Virus record (IMG/VR): IMGVR_UViG_3300008267_000043
Coordinates: 1-63,096 of that record
Length of the DNA: 63,096 nucleotides
Source: a virus
Direction: 5' to 3' (one strand)
In this document: piece after piece, positions 24,594-33,082 of the stretch
Position numbering within the stretch: position 1 is the stretch's first letter
Layout: each line of letters opens with the position of its first letter
Position numbers and translations under genes: made by a program
Notes under the pieces: generated by a model
The model's database searches: none
What the model was told of the DNA's origin: nothing
The model's input: only the letters and a program-made list of their open reading frames with translations

Positions 24594-25165
24594 TGCTTGT
24601 ACCTCTCCTGCGCTTCTTCCTTCAGCCTTGCCTTCTCCTGCTCCTCCTGTATGACGCTTCGCATGTCAAACACTTTGCTGTACAGCGCACCCATTTCGGG
24701 TGGGCTTTGATACACCATCGTTTCCCTGATCGTCACTTCCAGTGCCGCCATCTGGTCTTGCGCCATCACCCTCTTCAGGGCCGCTTCCATCAGGTTGGCA
24801 TCGGGGTCGTAGACGTTCTGGCTTTTTTCTTCCTCCGCCCTTATATGCGCTGCCAACTGCTCTTGCAGCTTGAAGAACTCAGTAAGCTGGCTGACAACAT
24901 CCGCCATGACTTTGGACTCGTCAACAGCAACGTACTTTTCCTTCTTTTTCGCCACAGGCTTGGGCGCGGCGGGGGTGGGGTCTCCACCAAACATCTTGGC
25001 AAGCTTGCCCCAGAACCCATGAACTTCCTTGGCAATCCCAACAGCTTCGTCAACTGTAGCCTTGACCTCCATGAAAGAGACCTTGGCCTGTTTGTAAAGC
25101 TCACACCCTTCCTTGATGGCAGCAACGCAAGCATTGGCGGCAAAGAGGATGCTGATCGGATCAAT
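24470..25165 (-). CDS. C-terminally anchored helical membrane protein, possible ATT start
   Basis: From the first ATG (25072) this is a 200-residue helical protein with a C-terminal membrane anchor (SAYLVVTFLFLLYLWLWLLF). The frame stays open upstream to 25165 and reads IDPISILFAANACVAAIKEG, which looks like genuine coding sequence. No ATG, GTG or TTG occurs in this extension, but an ATT at 25165 has GAGG 6 bp upstream. I therefore place the start at ATT, giving about 231 residues. If this is wrong, the start is ATG 25072. Confidence 0.6.
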   Translation of the reverse strand: MDPISILFAANACVAAIKEGCELYKQAKVSFMEVKATVDEAVGIAKEVHGFWGKLAKMFGGDPTPAAPKPVAKKKEKYVAVDESKVMADVVSQLTEFFKLQEQLAAHIRAEEEKSQNVYDPDANLMEAALKRVMAQDQMAALEVTIRETMVYQSPPEMGALYSKVFDMRSVIQEEQEKARLKEEAQERYKQWQRQEAKRNFRAKSAYLVVTFLFLLYLWLWLLFVSRLGKT

Positions 25166-25173
25166 TTACAGCC

Positions 25174-25440
25174 TCACTTGATGATATTCACAATACGTGA
25201 GTCATCTTCCAAAGCAATGAACTCATGGCTCTGATTCGTGGGGAAGTCAATGACTGCACCTGCGCTGTACTCAGCTTCCCAACCGTTGCCGTGGGCTTTG
25301 ATCTTGCCCCGGGCCACGATGGTGATGTGGGCGTCGCCACCAGCATGGGTGTGCATAGGCAGCATGTCCCCCACCTTTTCAAAGGTGTAAACCACGCCGT
25401 AGAGTTTTCCAGCGTTGAGCGGGGTACTAAGCAATGACAT
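25174..25440 (-). CDS. Cupin-fold protein
   Basis: An 88-residue single-cupin protein. Motif 1 is MHTHAGGDAHITIVARGKI and motif 2 is IDFPTNQSHEFIAL, giving several His that could bind a metal. It may start at 25440 or at upstream codons 25449/25455; none has a clear ribosome binding site, and the gene overlaps the end of its neighbour. Cupins are found near phage tail genes, where the role is unknown. Confidence 0.75.
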   Translation of the reverse strand: MSLLSTPLNAGKLYGVVYTFEKVGDMLPMHTHAGGDAHITIVARGKIKAHGNGWEAEYSAGAVIDFPTNQSHEFIALEDDSRIVNIIK

Positions 25441-25684
25441 CTGGGGCATCGCCAATTACATTAGAGACCGTATTAATTGGTGCAGTCGGTTGTGGGGGTT
25501 CAACAAATTGCCCGCCTACATACTTCCAGCCAATACTTAACATTGACCAAGACCCAGAAACACCTTCCGTTGGGAACTCCACTGCCAAGTATGTATCCGT
25601 TGAAGGCCAAGTGTCGCCATCCGCTACGAAGATGATGTTCTCAATCACTTCTGTTTCTCTATTGATAATTGCCCAATTTGCCAT
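25427..25684 (-). CDS. Small tail-fibre-associated protein
   Basis: An 85-residue protein: MANWAIINRETEVIENIIFV, then DTYLAVEFPTEG and a C-terminal Pro-rich tail. The N-terminal pattern (a short strand, N-x-x-T/G-x-V-x-N) is common in small phage proteins encoded next to fibre genes, some of which act in fibre assembly. Position right after the Gly-rich adhesin agrees; the role is inferred. Confidence 0.6.
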   Translation of the reverse strand: MANWAIINRETEVIENIIFVADGDTWPSTDTYLAVEFPTEGVSGSWSMLSIGWKYVGGQFVEPPQPTAPINTVSNVIGDAPDVIA

Positions 25685-25693
25685 TTTTTATCC

Positions 25694-26491
25694 TCAGTAA
25701 AAGAACAAAGTAACCCGGCCTGCTGCTCCTGCGCCGCCGGTAGTGTTAATTGACGCCGATGTGCCCCCTCCACCGCCGGGTACAGTGCCGTTACCAGCAG
25801 CGCCAGACCCTAAAGCACCACCATTGCCACCATAAACTGATTGTGCGGTTGGAGTATTACTGGTCTGCGTATTTCCTCCTGCGCCACCAAAAAGAGCATC
25901 TCCGGGCACGGCATTAGTTGCTCCGTTACCACCGTTATAAGTAGCAACACCTCCACCACCGCCGCCCGCAATACCGTAAGAAGATGCTGGTCTAGCATAA
26001 CCTCCAGTAGAACCTAACATTTGCCCACCGGCAGCTAACTGACCTCCTCCAACTCCTGCGGATTCGCAATTGAATGTGCGCCCGCCGCCGCCACCGCCAA
26101 ATGCTTGAATGGCGGTTCTACCGTTGTACGCTGTATTCAAATTTACTTGTGATGTCCCGCCCACCCCGCCAATTTGGGTGTCGTTAACTGTGCCAGCAGC
26201 GCCACCAGTACCAACAGTCACGGACAACGGAAACGTCAAATAAGATTTAGGTACGGTAACTGTGTTGTAACCGCCGCCACCACCGCCGTAGCCAGTATTG
26301 CCTCTGCTTGAGCCGCCACCGCCGCCCCACATTTGTATTGTTACAAATCTGTAAGAACTTCCGGGATCAGCATAGCTTGCATTTGAAGATGCAAAGGTTA
26401 CGAGCAATGGTGTCGGGGAAGCCGCAGCCGCCGTACTTTGCGTAGTAGCGTCATTAAAGGTGATGGTTGTTCCACTTACTGTAATTGGCAT
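25694..26491 (-). CDS. Glycine-rich tail adhesin
   Basis: A 265-residue protein. The short N-terminal collar MPITVSGTTITFNDATTQS is followed by many poly-Gly runs separated by short variable loops. This is the composition of polyglycine-helix adhesins (gp38-like) that tip phage fibres, in which the loops contact the receptor. It follows two fibre genes in the same operon, so it is probably the host-range determinant. Confidence 0.7.
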   Translation of the reverse strand: MPITVSGTTITFNDATTQSTAAAASPTPLLVTFASSNASYADPGSSYRFVTIQMWGGGGGSSRGNTGYGGGGGGYNTVTVPKSYLTFPLSVTVGTGGAAGTVNDTQIGGVGGTSQVNLNTAYNGRTAIQAFGGGGGGRTFNCESAGVGGGQLAAGGQMLGSTGGYARPASSYGIAGGGGGGVATYNGGNGATNAVPGDALFGGAGGNTQTSNTPTAQSVYGGNGGALGSGAAGNGTVPGGGGGTSASINTTGGAGAAGRVTLFFY

Positions 26492-26500
26492 GATTTCTCC

Positions 26501-27286
26501 TTAAGGTGTACCGCCAGCATCAAGAGAGCCAGCAGCAATGATATTACCGGTTGAACTGATTGATACGATGGTTGTTGCCCCGTACTTGATTACTAATTTA
26601 CCGCCAGATTCTTCAATGGTGAAGTTGGTGGTAAGCAGTTTAGGACTGGACGCCGCAGTCCCTGTTGTGTTCTGGTTGAGGGTGGGCACATCAGCCGCCT
26701 GAATTGCGGACATGACCACATCCGTGCCATTGCCACGCAAATATTGCCCGCTGGTAACTGCGCCTGCCAAAGCATCCATTGCATTTTGACGTGTTGTTTG
26801 CCCTGTACCGCCGTTGGCGATAGGCAGCGTACCCGAAGCCACGGATAGATCGACGGTCAGTTTATAAAAGTTGGTTGCATCAGACCAGATCAGTGCTCTT
26901 TCGCCAGCAGCCAAAGTGATGGTCGCTCCGCCCGTAGAGGTTGTGCCGCCCAATGCAGTTGCATTACCAATCGTTGCTGTGTAAGAAGTTGCGTTCCAAA
27001 CAATGTATTGCTTGGCTGCTGGGGGCGCATATAGGGTAAAAGCCGCTGGCGCACTTATCAACTTCAGTGTGGCATACACCGCTTGGTTCAAAGCTGGTGA
27101 AGATGTTGGGCCTTGGATTGCCGTCAATGCTTGAGGCGTTCCAGCAATAGTCACATCAATTGCGCCAGCAATTGCGGCGTCAAAAATGTAGTTGAAATTG
27201 TTGTCGGTGGTCGTCCCCCAAGTACCAGCTTGGTCACCTGAGCCAATCAGTTCAACTCGTAGGTTGGATGAGTACGTGCTGCTCAT
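26501..27286 (-). CDS. Tail fibre protein
   Basis: A 261-residue protein with N-terminal MSSTYSSNLRVELIGSGDQA followed by GTWGTTTDNNFNYIF, a signature of phage fibre/baseplate-attached proteins. It also has the fibre repeat LPIANGGTGQTT and ends in a short beta-rich domain. It shares ANGGTG motifs with the larger fibre next to it and overlaps it by 4 bp. Confidence 0.75.
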   Translation of the reverse strand: MSSTYSSNLRVELIGSGDQAGTWGTTTDNNFNYIFDAAIAGAIDVTIAGTPQALTAIQGPTSSPALNQAVYATLKLISAPAAFTLYAPPAAKQYIVWNATSYTATIGNATALGGTTSTGGATITLAAGERALIWSDATNFYKLTVDLSVASGTLPIANGGTGQTTRQNAMDALAGAVTSGQYLRGNGTDVVMSAIQAADVPTLNQNTTGTAASSPKLLTTNFTIEESGGKLVIKYGATTIVSISSTGNIIAAGSLDAGGTP

Positions 27287-29652
27287 GATTTATCCTTTGT
27301 CAATTGTTCCAATTTTGCCTCAAGCTCCACAATACGCTCAGCCAATTTTATTGCGGCTACCAAGGCGGCATTACCGTAAGCAACGGACAACATGCCTTTC
27401 TCGTCTGCCAAAACCGCATGTTCAAGCACGGGTTGCAAAGACTGCGCTGATACCCCGACTTGCGTAATAAGCGTTTCGTAATCTGTACGGTCATAGACAC
27501 CTGCTTTAACTTTTGCAAGTTGTTCAATGAAGTCCGCTGGCAGATCGCGCCAGTTTGTCTTCAACCGCGCATCGGAACTACCTGCAACCGTTGTTGATGA
27601 AAACGCGCCCGTGCTAGGGTTGAAAGTCATCTTGGTGCTTGAGACCCGCACACCACCATTACCGCTGGTAGCGGTCATAAACGCCGGGTAGTACGTTGCG
27701 GCGGTTGTTGTGTCGTTTGTAATCGCCACGTTGGTGGCATTGGTTGCAGTTGTCGCAGTTGTCGCAGTAGCCGAATTACCAGTACACGAGCCTGATGACC
27801 CAGTTGTGTTTTGGTTAAATGTAGGCCAAGTGAATGTGCCGGTGCTGAAGTTACCGGACTGAGGTGTGCCCAAAATTGGGGTTGTGAAGCTCGGTGAGGT
27901 TGCCAACGCAACCACAGTGCCAGAGCCAGATGTGCTGTACGAAGTGCCCCACGATGTGCCTGTGGAGTTTGCAATCCCCGCGCCGGGGTACACCTGTGAA
28001 CTTGGAGCCGCAGCAGACACCCAAGTTGTTCCATTTGATTGGAGCACGTTACCGTTTGTACCGGGGGCCACGACTTGGAACGCTGAAGTGCCGTTGCCCA
28101 GCAAGACGTTGTTGGCTGTGAATGTAGCCGCGCCTGTACCGCCGTTGCCAACAGGAAGTGTTCCTGTGACGTTGGTGGCCAAGTCCACAAACTGAGTTGA
28201 TGTAGAGCCTGTACCGCCGTTGGCGATTGGAAGCGTGCCGGACACATGAGTGGCCAAGCCAATCTTGCCGTAGCTTGGGGCAGCGCCAACACCACCAGAG
28301 ATCAGTGCATTGCCAACCGCTACGTCTGGGAGTTTGGCGAGCGACGTGGTCGTGTCGGCGTAAACAAGGTCTCCCACAGCATACGAAGTAAGGCCCGTGC
28401 CACCGTAAACGGGGCCAATAGCAGTAGCGTTCCAAGTGCCAGCAGTAAGAGTACCGACCCCAGTAATGCCCGTATAACTTCCCGACAACCGTGAAGTGCC
28501 AAGCGTACCCGTTGTGATATTTGAAGCATCGGTTGTGTCCGTTGTTGCTGAAGCTGCCAAGCCTGAAACTGCCGCCGAAGAAATGGCGATCCCTGTATTT
28601 GTGACCGATGTAACTTGGCCCTGCGCGTTGGTAACAAAAACTGGGACGGATGATGCTGAACCATACGTACCCGCCGTACCTGTGTTGGCAATATTGAATG
28701 TGTAGGTTGGGGACTCACTTAAGCCCGTCCCTGCGGTATAGGTAATGGGAGCGGAAAACTGTTGAAAGACAATCGCTGTTGTGCCAATTGTTATCGGGGG
28801 AGCAGTCTGCTGCACCCAAGCGGTATTGGCGTTAGCAGTTCCGCTGGTCACTAAGAAAAAGTCACCCTCGTCAATCTGGTCAACGCCGGTTCCAACAGTG
28901 TCAAAGTCAGTTGCGCGGGTCAAAATAAATGGCGCACCGGGGGACGAGTTACCTGCTTGAGTGAGCGTGTAAACGCCGTTGTGAGCTTGATTTGCCTGAT
29001 TCTTAATCAGAACCCGCTCTCCATCATCCGCAGGAGAAGTGAATGTGTAGCTATCAACCGTCAAAGCGCCGTTAGCATCTCCGGTCAGCGTAGCCCCTAC
29101 TCCCGATGTGCCGTTGTTGTACGTACAAGCAGGCAACGCTGCGGTGGTTGCGTAGCCCACAGCTTCATGGAAGTGGATGCCCGAAGCAATTGCGTCTGCA
29201 TACGCCTTGTTGACGATATCTGTGTTGTTGGTTGGCGTTGTTGAAACTGTGCCGGACGTAATATTTGCCGTTGTAATGTTTGCAGTGCTCGCACCCAGTG
29301 TGCCAATGTCTAACAAAGTCACAGCAGACCCTGCTGCGTCTAAATACACCGCCCTTTCCGCCGGGTATGTACAAAACACATTTTTTGTCCCGGCGGCAAA
29401 ATTCACCAAACTACCAGAATTGCTGGACTCAAAAACAGTGGTGCGGCTTAACGTTGTGCCCGAAGCTGTGTACGTGCCAATACCTACTTCCCAGTCCCCC
29501 GCAGTTGGATCGGCAATTGCGTAGTACGTAGTGTTACCGTTACCAATAATTGCAAAAGTCTGGAAACCTAAAACAGCGCCGCCAAGAGTCAGTGTTCCAG
29601 TGCCTGTTGTGGTGGTGGTTTCTTGAACTCTATCTTTGACTACGAATGCCAT
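27283..29652 (-). CDS. Tail fibre with C-terminal S74 intramolecular chaperone
   Basis: A 789-residue fibre. The N-terminus (AFVVKDRVQETTTTTGTGTL) is a virion-anchoring type domain. The shaft contains several LPIANGGTG / LPVGNGGTG repeats and many Thr/Ser/Gly. The C-terminus is a Peptidase S74 domain: GSSDARLKTNWRDL with the self-cleaving Ser, then QVGVSAQSLQPVLEHAV and a coiled coil ELEAKLEQL. The chaperone should fold the trimer and then cut itself off. Confidence 0.88.
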   Translation of the reverse strand: MAFVVKDRVQETTTTTGTGTLTLGGAVLGFQTFAIIGNGNTTYYAIADPTAGDWEVGIGTYTASGTTLSRTTVFESSNSGSLVNFAAGTKNVFCTYPAERAVYLDAAGSAVTLLDIGTLGASTANITTANITSGTVSTTPTNNTDIVNKAYADAIASGIHFHEAVGYATTAALPACTYNNGTSGVGATLTGDANGALTVDSYTFTSPADDGERVLIKNQANQAHNGVYTLTQAGNSSPGAPFILTRATDFDTVGTGVDQIDEGDFFLVTSGTANANTAWVQQTAPPITIGTTAIVFQQFSAPITYTAGTGLSESPTYTFNIANTGTAGTYGSASSVPVFVTNAQGQVTSVTNTGIAISSAAVSGLAASATTDTTDASNITTGTLGTSRLSGSYTGITGVGTLTAGTWNATAIGPVYGGTGLTSYAVGDLVYADTTTSLAKLPDVAVGNALISGGVGAAPSYGKIGLATHVSGTLPIANGGTGSTSTQFVDLATNVTGTLPVGNGGTGAATFTANNVLLGNGTSAFQVVAPGTNGNVLQSNGTTWVSAAAPSSQVYPGAGIANSTGTSWGTSYSTSGSGTVVALATSPSFTTPILGTPQSGNFSTGTFTWPTFNQNTTGSSGSCTGNSATATTATTATNATNVAITNDTTTAATYYPAFMTATSGNGGVRVSSTKMTFNPSTGAFSSTTVAGSSDARLKTNWRDLPADFIEQLAKVKAGVYDRTDYETLITQVGVSAQSLQPVLEHAVLADEKGMLSVAYGNAALVAAIKLAERIVELEAKLEQLTKDKS

Positions 29653-29661
29653 ATGCGCCTC

Positions 29662-30483
29662 TTACGATTGGGTTTTTACAACCTGCCAAGTGGTAGATTG
29701 TGAGTTGTTGATTTCCGCCCAGTTTGCTGTCTGCGCGTCGTTGATTATTTCCCAAAGCAGTCTTGCAACAACTTGATCTACACCTATCGCGCCATCACTG
29801 ATGGTAGCAATAAAGGTTGCCGCCGCCAAGACAGAATCAAGCGTCGTGGCTGTTTCGCTGGCTGTGGCGTTAAAGATTGATGGGGCTACCAAAGTACTGT
29901 CAGAGCCAGCCGCAGTTTCAGAAACTGCAACACCAAACCCGGCGGCTGCGCTGGGGGTATCCAACCCAGAAATAAGTTCAGTCACTGCGACGTTGAACCC
30001 TGCGTTTGCAGAAGGTGTGTCTAACGCATTTGCCAGCTCAGCGATAACGCCTGAATAGACCTGCCCCGCAACAAAAATATCACTACCCGCAACGGACTCA
30101 GCAATTGAAGCTGCAAAGACCGCGACAGCAGATACAAGCTCCGAAACTGTGGAAGCTTCAAGTACTGCGGCCTCAAACGTAGCCAAAGCAGTATTGGTGT
30201 CAGAACCCGTTGCAGTTTCAGTTATGGCTGTAGCGTAAACCACCAGCGCAGTGACCGGGTCAGAAATTGATGCCGACTCAGGTACCGTTACATTGAATAC
30301 AGATGCCGCCACAGAAACAGAATCTGATCCTGTCCCACCCTCTGCTACCAACGGAGTAAAGTTTGCTACGGCTGACGTAAATTCTGATGCCGCCGCAGAC
30401 TCTTCTATATCAGAGTCAAAAGTTCGCCCAGCCTTCCCCTGAGAGGCGAAGGGGGCAGAAGCAAATGGGGCATCAGCGAACAC
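29662..30483 (-). CDS. Repeat-containing tail/fibre protein
   Basis: A 273-residue protein made of about nine degenerate units of about 22 residues with the pattern E-x-A-x-x-x-D-x-x-x-A-x-x-x-F-x-A. The C-terminus (LLWEIINDAQTANWAEINNS) is distinct and aromatic. The N-terminus starts MFADAPFASAPFASQG. Neighbouring fibres suggest a shaft or spacer role in the tail. Confidence 0.6.
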   Translation of the reverse strand: MFADAPFASAPFASQGKAGRTFDSDIEESAAASEFTSAVANFTPLVAEGGTGSDSVSVAASVFNVTVPESASISDPVTALVVYATAITETATGSDTNTALATFEAAVLEASTVSELVSAVAVFAASIAESVAGSDIFVAGQVYSGVIAELANALDTPSANAGFNVAVTELISGLDTPSAAAGFGVAVSETAAGSDSTLVAPSIFNATASETATTLDSVLAAATFIATISDGAIGVDQVVARLLWEIINDAQTANWAEINNSQSTTWQVVKTQS

Positions 30484-30486
30484 GCT

Positions 30487-31062
30487 TTACGCAGCGTCGA
30501 GGCTGAATGTGTAGGTCACGTTCAGAGTGTCACCAGACACCACGGTACGATCACCGGGGGCTTGAAAGTCTGATTCAGAGAACAACACACCAGAAGTGCC
30601 ACTGGACACGGTACACAGAAACGCGCCTGCAATCACGCCACCTGCACCAGAAATGGTGAAGGAAGAAGGCGAAGCAGAATTGCTGATGACTGAGGGGTCT
30701 GCGGTTGTGGCCGTACCAAAAGTCACAGCTTTACGTGAACCAGCGTAGTCGGTGTACTCAGTCCAAGCCTTGGAAGCCAAGGTGTCGGCTGCGGCAAAGG
30801 TTGTACCAGAACCGGGGCCAGTAATCAGACCAAGGAAGAACGCGGCGGTGTAGGTTGAACCCTTAAAGTACTGGGTATTCATGTTCTGCAAGCCTTCATT
30901 GACCACGAGGTTGTGCATTTGGTCTTCCCATTTCAGGTTGCCGTCTTTGTCCAGACACTGAACATGGAACACGCCGCCTGCGCGGGAGGCTTCTGTAAAG
31001 CCAGTACGAGCAACTAAGCCCGCGCTGACGTTGTCTGTTGAGGTTGCTTTTTCTTTAAACAT
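30487..31062 (-). CDS. Virion structural protein
   Basis: A 191-residue beta-rich protein: MFKEKATSTDNVSAG..., FHVQCLDKDGNLKWEDQ, LVVNEGLQNMN, then Gly/Ser/Thr-rich strands. The middle block (V-x-C-x-D-x-x-G-x-x-K-W) is one I recall in phage head or tail proteins near fibres. No enzymatic motif. Its place between adaptors and fibres supports a structural role. Confidence 0.6.
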   Translation of the reverse strand: MFKEKATSTDNVSAGLVARTGFTEASRAGGVFHVQCLDKDGNLKWEDQMHNLVVNEGLQNMNTQYFKGSTYTAAFFLGLITGPGSGTTFAAADTLASKAWTEYTDYAGSRKAVTFGTATTADPSVISNSASPSSFTISGAGGVIAGAFLCTVSSGTSGVLFSESDFQAPGDRTVVSGDTLNVTYTFSLDAA

Positions 31063-31071
31063 GGTTGCTCC

Positions 31072-31494
31072 TTATACAAGCCGAATGAGTGCCGATGTAC
31101 TGGTGTTAGCAGGCATCGCCACAGTGAAAGTTGACGTTGATGTTTTGTCGTTGCCAAAATCTAAAACACAGACAGCAGCGCCAGTGGTGTTGTTGTAGAT
31201 CAAAGCGCCACGAGCTGTGATTGACCCAGTCCATGCTGGCGCGGCGAAGTTGACATACACAGTACTTCCAGACGCTGTTGTTTCTGACGAAACAGTTGCA
31301 GCAACGACCTGCCCACCAGCCGCATAGTTACCGCCTGAAGCCTCACCTGTGGCTGTGTAGCCTGTGGTGGTCTCGTCAAGCGTTGCAGCGTTTGTGTACA
31401 GCGCCAGCTTAAAAACATCGGATGAGAAATTCATCGTGCCGTTCATCAGCGCGGTACGCAGGGTGTTGCAGGAAAAGTTGCCGGTAAACGCCAT
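31072..31494 (-). CDS. Virion structural protein
   Basis: A 140-residue beta-rich Thr/Ala/Gly protein (MAFTGNFSCNTLRTALMNG..., ...FKLALYTNAATLDETTTGY). The start ATG at 31494 shares a base with the upstream stop codon. The pattern F-K-L-A-L-Y-T-x-x-A-T-L is common in small phage tail-associated proteins. Function unknown. Confidence 0.6.
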   Translation of the reverse strand: MAFTGNFSCNTLRTALMNGTMNFSSDVFKLALYTNAATLDETTTGYTATGEASGGNYAAGGQVVAATVSSETTASGSTVYVNFAAPAWTGSITARGALIYNNTTGAAVCVLDFGNDKTSTSTFTVAMPANTSTSALIRLV

Positions 31495-32222
31495 CAACGC
31501 ACTCCGTTATTCTGGGCCAGAGGAGGAACTCTGAACTGGCCGCTTCGGTATGCGTCACTGCGCTCCAGACCGTCACCCAGACGCTGAGCCATTGCAAGTG
31601 CTTCTTTGTACTTGCCGTCATATAGCCCAATAATGTCTTGCTCACCCTTCATGAAGGTGTACGCCTCAACCAATGAACCGTACAACAGCACGGTGTCAAA
31701 GTTGTCACCCAACCATGTTTGGCCAGAGGCCGCAGTGGTGATTGATTCTGGGTAGTAGTAATAGTGAAGCTCAACGTTGTAAGCCGCATCAGGTGTTGGG
31801 CCAAGAATAAACGTCAGCTCGTTGGTGATTACAGGGCTGGGGTCATTCGTGGTCGTTGGGCCAAACAGCGCATAGTACTTCGGTGTGGCAGTGTCAGTAG
31901 CCTTGGGGTATGCCTGACGGATGAAGTTCACATCCTTGTTCAACAAGAACTCTTGTCCGTCCGCAGTCTCAACAGCCAGAGAAAACGAAGACAGAAAGTC
32001 CGATGGGCATGACAAGTACTTATTGCCGTTTGTTGTAATGCCCGTTACGTTTTTACGCAACGATGGAAACTGAACCGTGTTGAAAATGCGCTGCTCAGCC
32101 TGCTCAATGAAGGTGTTCAACTGCGTCGTTGAAGACACAGTACTCCCACTGGCAAGGTACGTCGCCGGGAACGTGTTCTCGGTGTACGACTGAATTGCAG
32201 CGATCAACTCGTTATAGGTCAT
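31494..32222 (-). CDS. Head-tail adaptor (tail tubular A / P22 gp4-like)
   Basis: A 242-residue protein beginning MTYNELIAAIQSYTENTF, with FIEQAEQRIFNTVQFPSLR and the long tyrosine stretch VELHYYYYPESI. These features are typical of podovirus adaptor proteins that attach the tail to the portal. It is translated in overlap with its neighbours on both sides. Confidence 0.7.
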   Translation of the reverse strand: MTYNELIAAIQSYTENTFPATYLASGSTVSSTTQLNTFIEQAEQRIFNTVQFPSLRKNVTGITTNGNKYLSCPSDFLSSFSLAVETADGQEFLLNKDVNFIRQAYPKATDTATPKYYALFGPTTTNDPSPVITNELTFILGPTPDAAYNVELHYYYYPESITTAASGQTWLGDNFDTVLLYGSLVEAYTFMKGEQDIIGLYDGKYKEALAMAQRLGDGLERSDAYRSGQFRVPPLAQNNGVR

Positions 32223-32479
32223 GCCATCGGGCCTCTAGACATCAAGCCTTTGGTTGCAGCACCTGTGCCCCGCATTTTGATACCAGAAGTTTTTGGTTCT
32301 GGGTAGTCATTGCTGTGGCTGTTAGCGACAGAGACGTTTGCTTTACGCATGTACTCTTTGTTGTCGCTCACACCAGCGGGCTCAATCTTGAGCTTCTTGC
32401 CAGTCATTGTGTGGGGCTCAGCGTAAACGCTGGCGGGGCCGACTTCTTTGCCGCCCTTTTTCATGCTGTATTTAGCCAT
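32219..32479 (-). CDS. Small basic virion-cluster protein
   Basis: An 86-residue Lys/Gly-rich protein (MAKYSMKKGGKEVGPASVYA ... ATKGLMSRGPMA), one of a series of very basic small proteins between the capsid and adaptor genes. It is probably disordered. The role is unknown; DNA packing or capsid interior are possible. Confidence 0.55.
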   Translation of the reverse strand: MAKYSMKKGGKEVGPASVYAEPHTMTGKKLKIEPAGVSDNKEYMRKANVSVANSHSNDYPEPKTSGIKMRGTGAATKGLMSRGPMA

Positions 32480-32481
32480 GA

Positions 32482-32643
32482 TTAACCTTTACGTCCGGGA
32501 GACTTCTGGTTGGCGATCTTGGCCAAATTACGGCCCATCTTCAACATGTCACTGTTGGTCTTGCCACCAGCACGCAGCTTGGTTGGCGTTTTGCCGGGGT
32601 GCATGTTCTGTTCGTGCTTGCGCACTGCTTTTTTTGCGTCCAT
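32482..32643 (-). CDS. Small basic protein (53 aa)
   Basis: A short gene, MDAKKAVRKHEQNMHPGKTP... ending KIANQKSPGRKG, preceded by AAGGAG 7 bp upstream of the ATG. It fills the gap between two clear genes, runs in the same direction, and has the same Lys/Gly-rich character as its neighbours. Function unknown. Confidence 0.6.
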   Translation of the reverse strand: MDAKKAVRKHEQNMHPGKTPTKLRAGGKTNSDMLKMGRNLAKIANQKSPGRKG

Positions 32644-32653
32644 TTTCGACTCC

Positions 32654-33082
32654 TTATGTCGTAACTACCGTGACTGTACCAAGTTCCACCGTTAACACCA
32701 AGTTATTTGGTGTCAAGGCAGCATCAAAAAACGATGACCCCCCAACCGGGTTCCACCCCCACTGGAAGACGCGGCTACCCGCTTCTACCGTGCCCGTACC
32801 TGTTGGCCCTGTGCCCCCGCTGATGCTGGTCTGTAACCCACTTGTGCCTGAGAGCAAATAGCTCCGATCAGGGCGAGGATTACGTAATCCTTGCGGATCA
32901 TCAACCGGATACATACCCAACTGCAACTGGGGCTGGTCAGGATCCCAGCACTCGGGGCACACCAGCAAGTTGTAATTCTTGGTCTTGATGATCTCAGTCT
33001 TCAATACCTTGAGCTTGAACCGCTGGTCACACCGGTCGCATTGAGCAATCGCCCATTTGCCGCTGGCGAACCTATTTCCCAT
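32654..33082 (-). CDS. Zinc-ribbon virion-cluster protein
   Basis: A 142-residue protein with an N-terminal zinc ribbon (CDRCDQRFKLKV...LLVCPECW, two CxxC pairs) and a Gly/Thr-rich beta C-terminus. It overlaps the next structural gene by 1 bp. Zinc-ribbon proteins of this type are common between adaptor genes in podovirus-like genomes; the role is unknown. Confidence 0.6.
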   Translation of the reverse strand: MGNRFASGKWAIAQCDRCDQRFKLKVLKTEIIKTKNYNLLVCPECWDPDQPQLQLGMYPVDDPQGLRNPRPDRSYLLSGTSGLQTSISGGTGPTGTGTVEAGSRVFQWGWNPVGGSSFFDAALTPNNLVLTVELGTVTVVTT

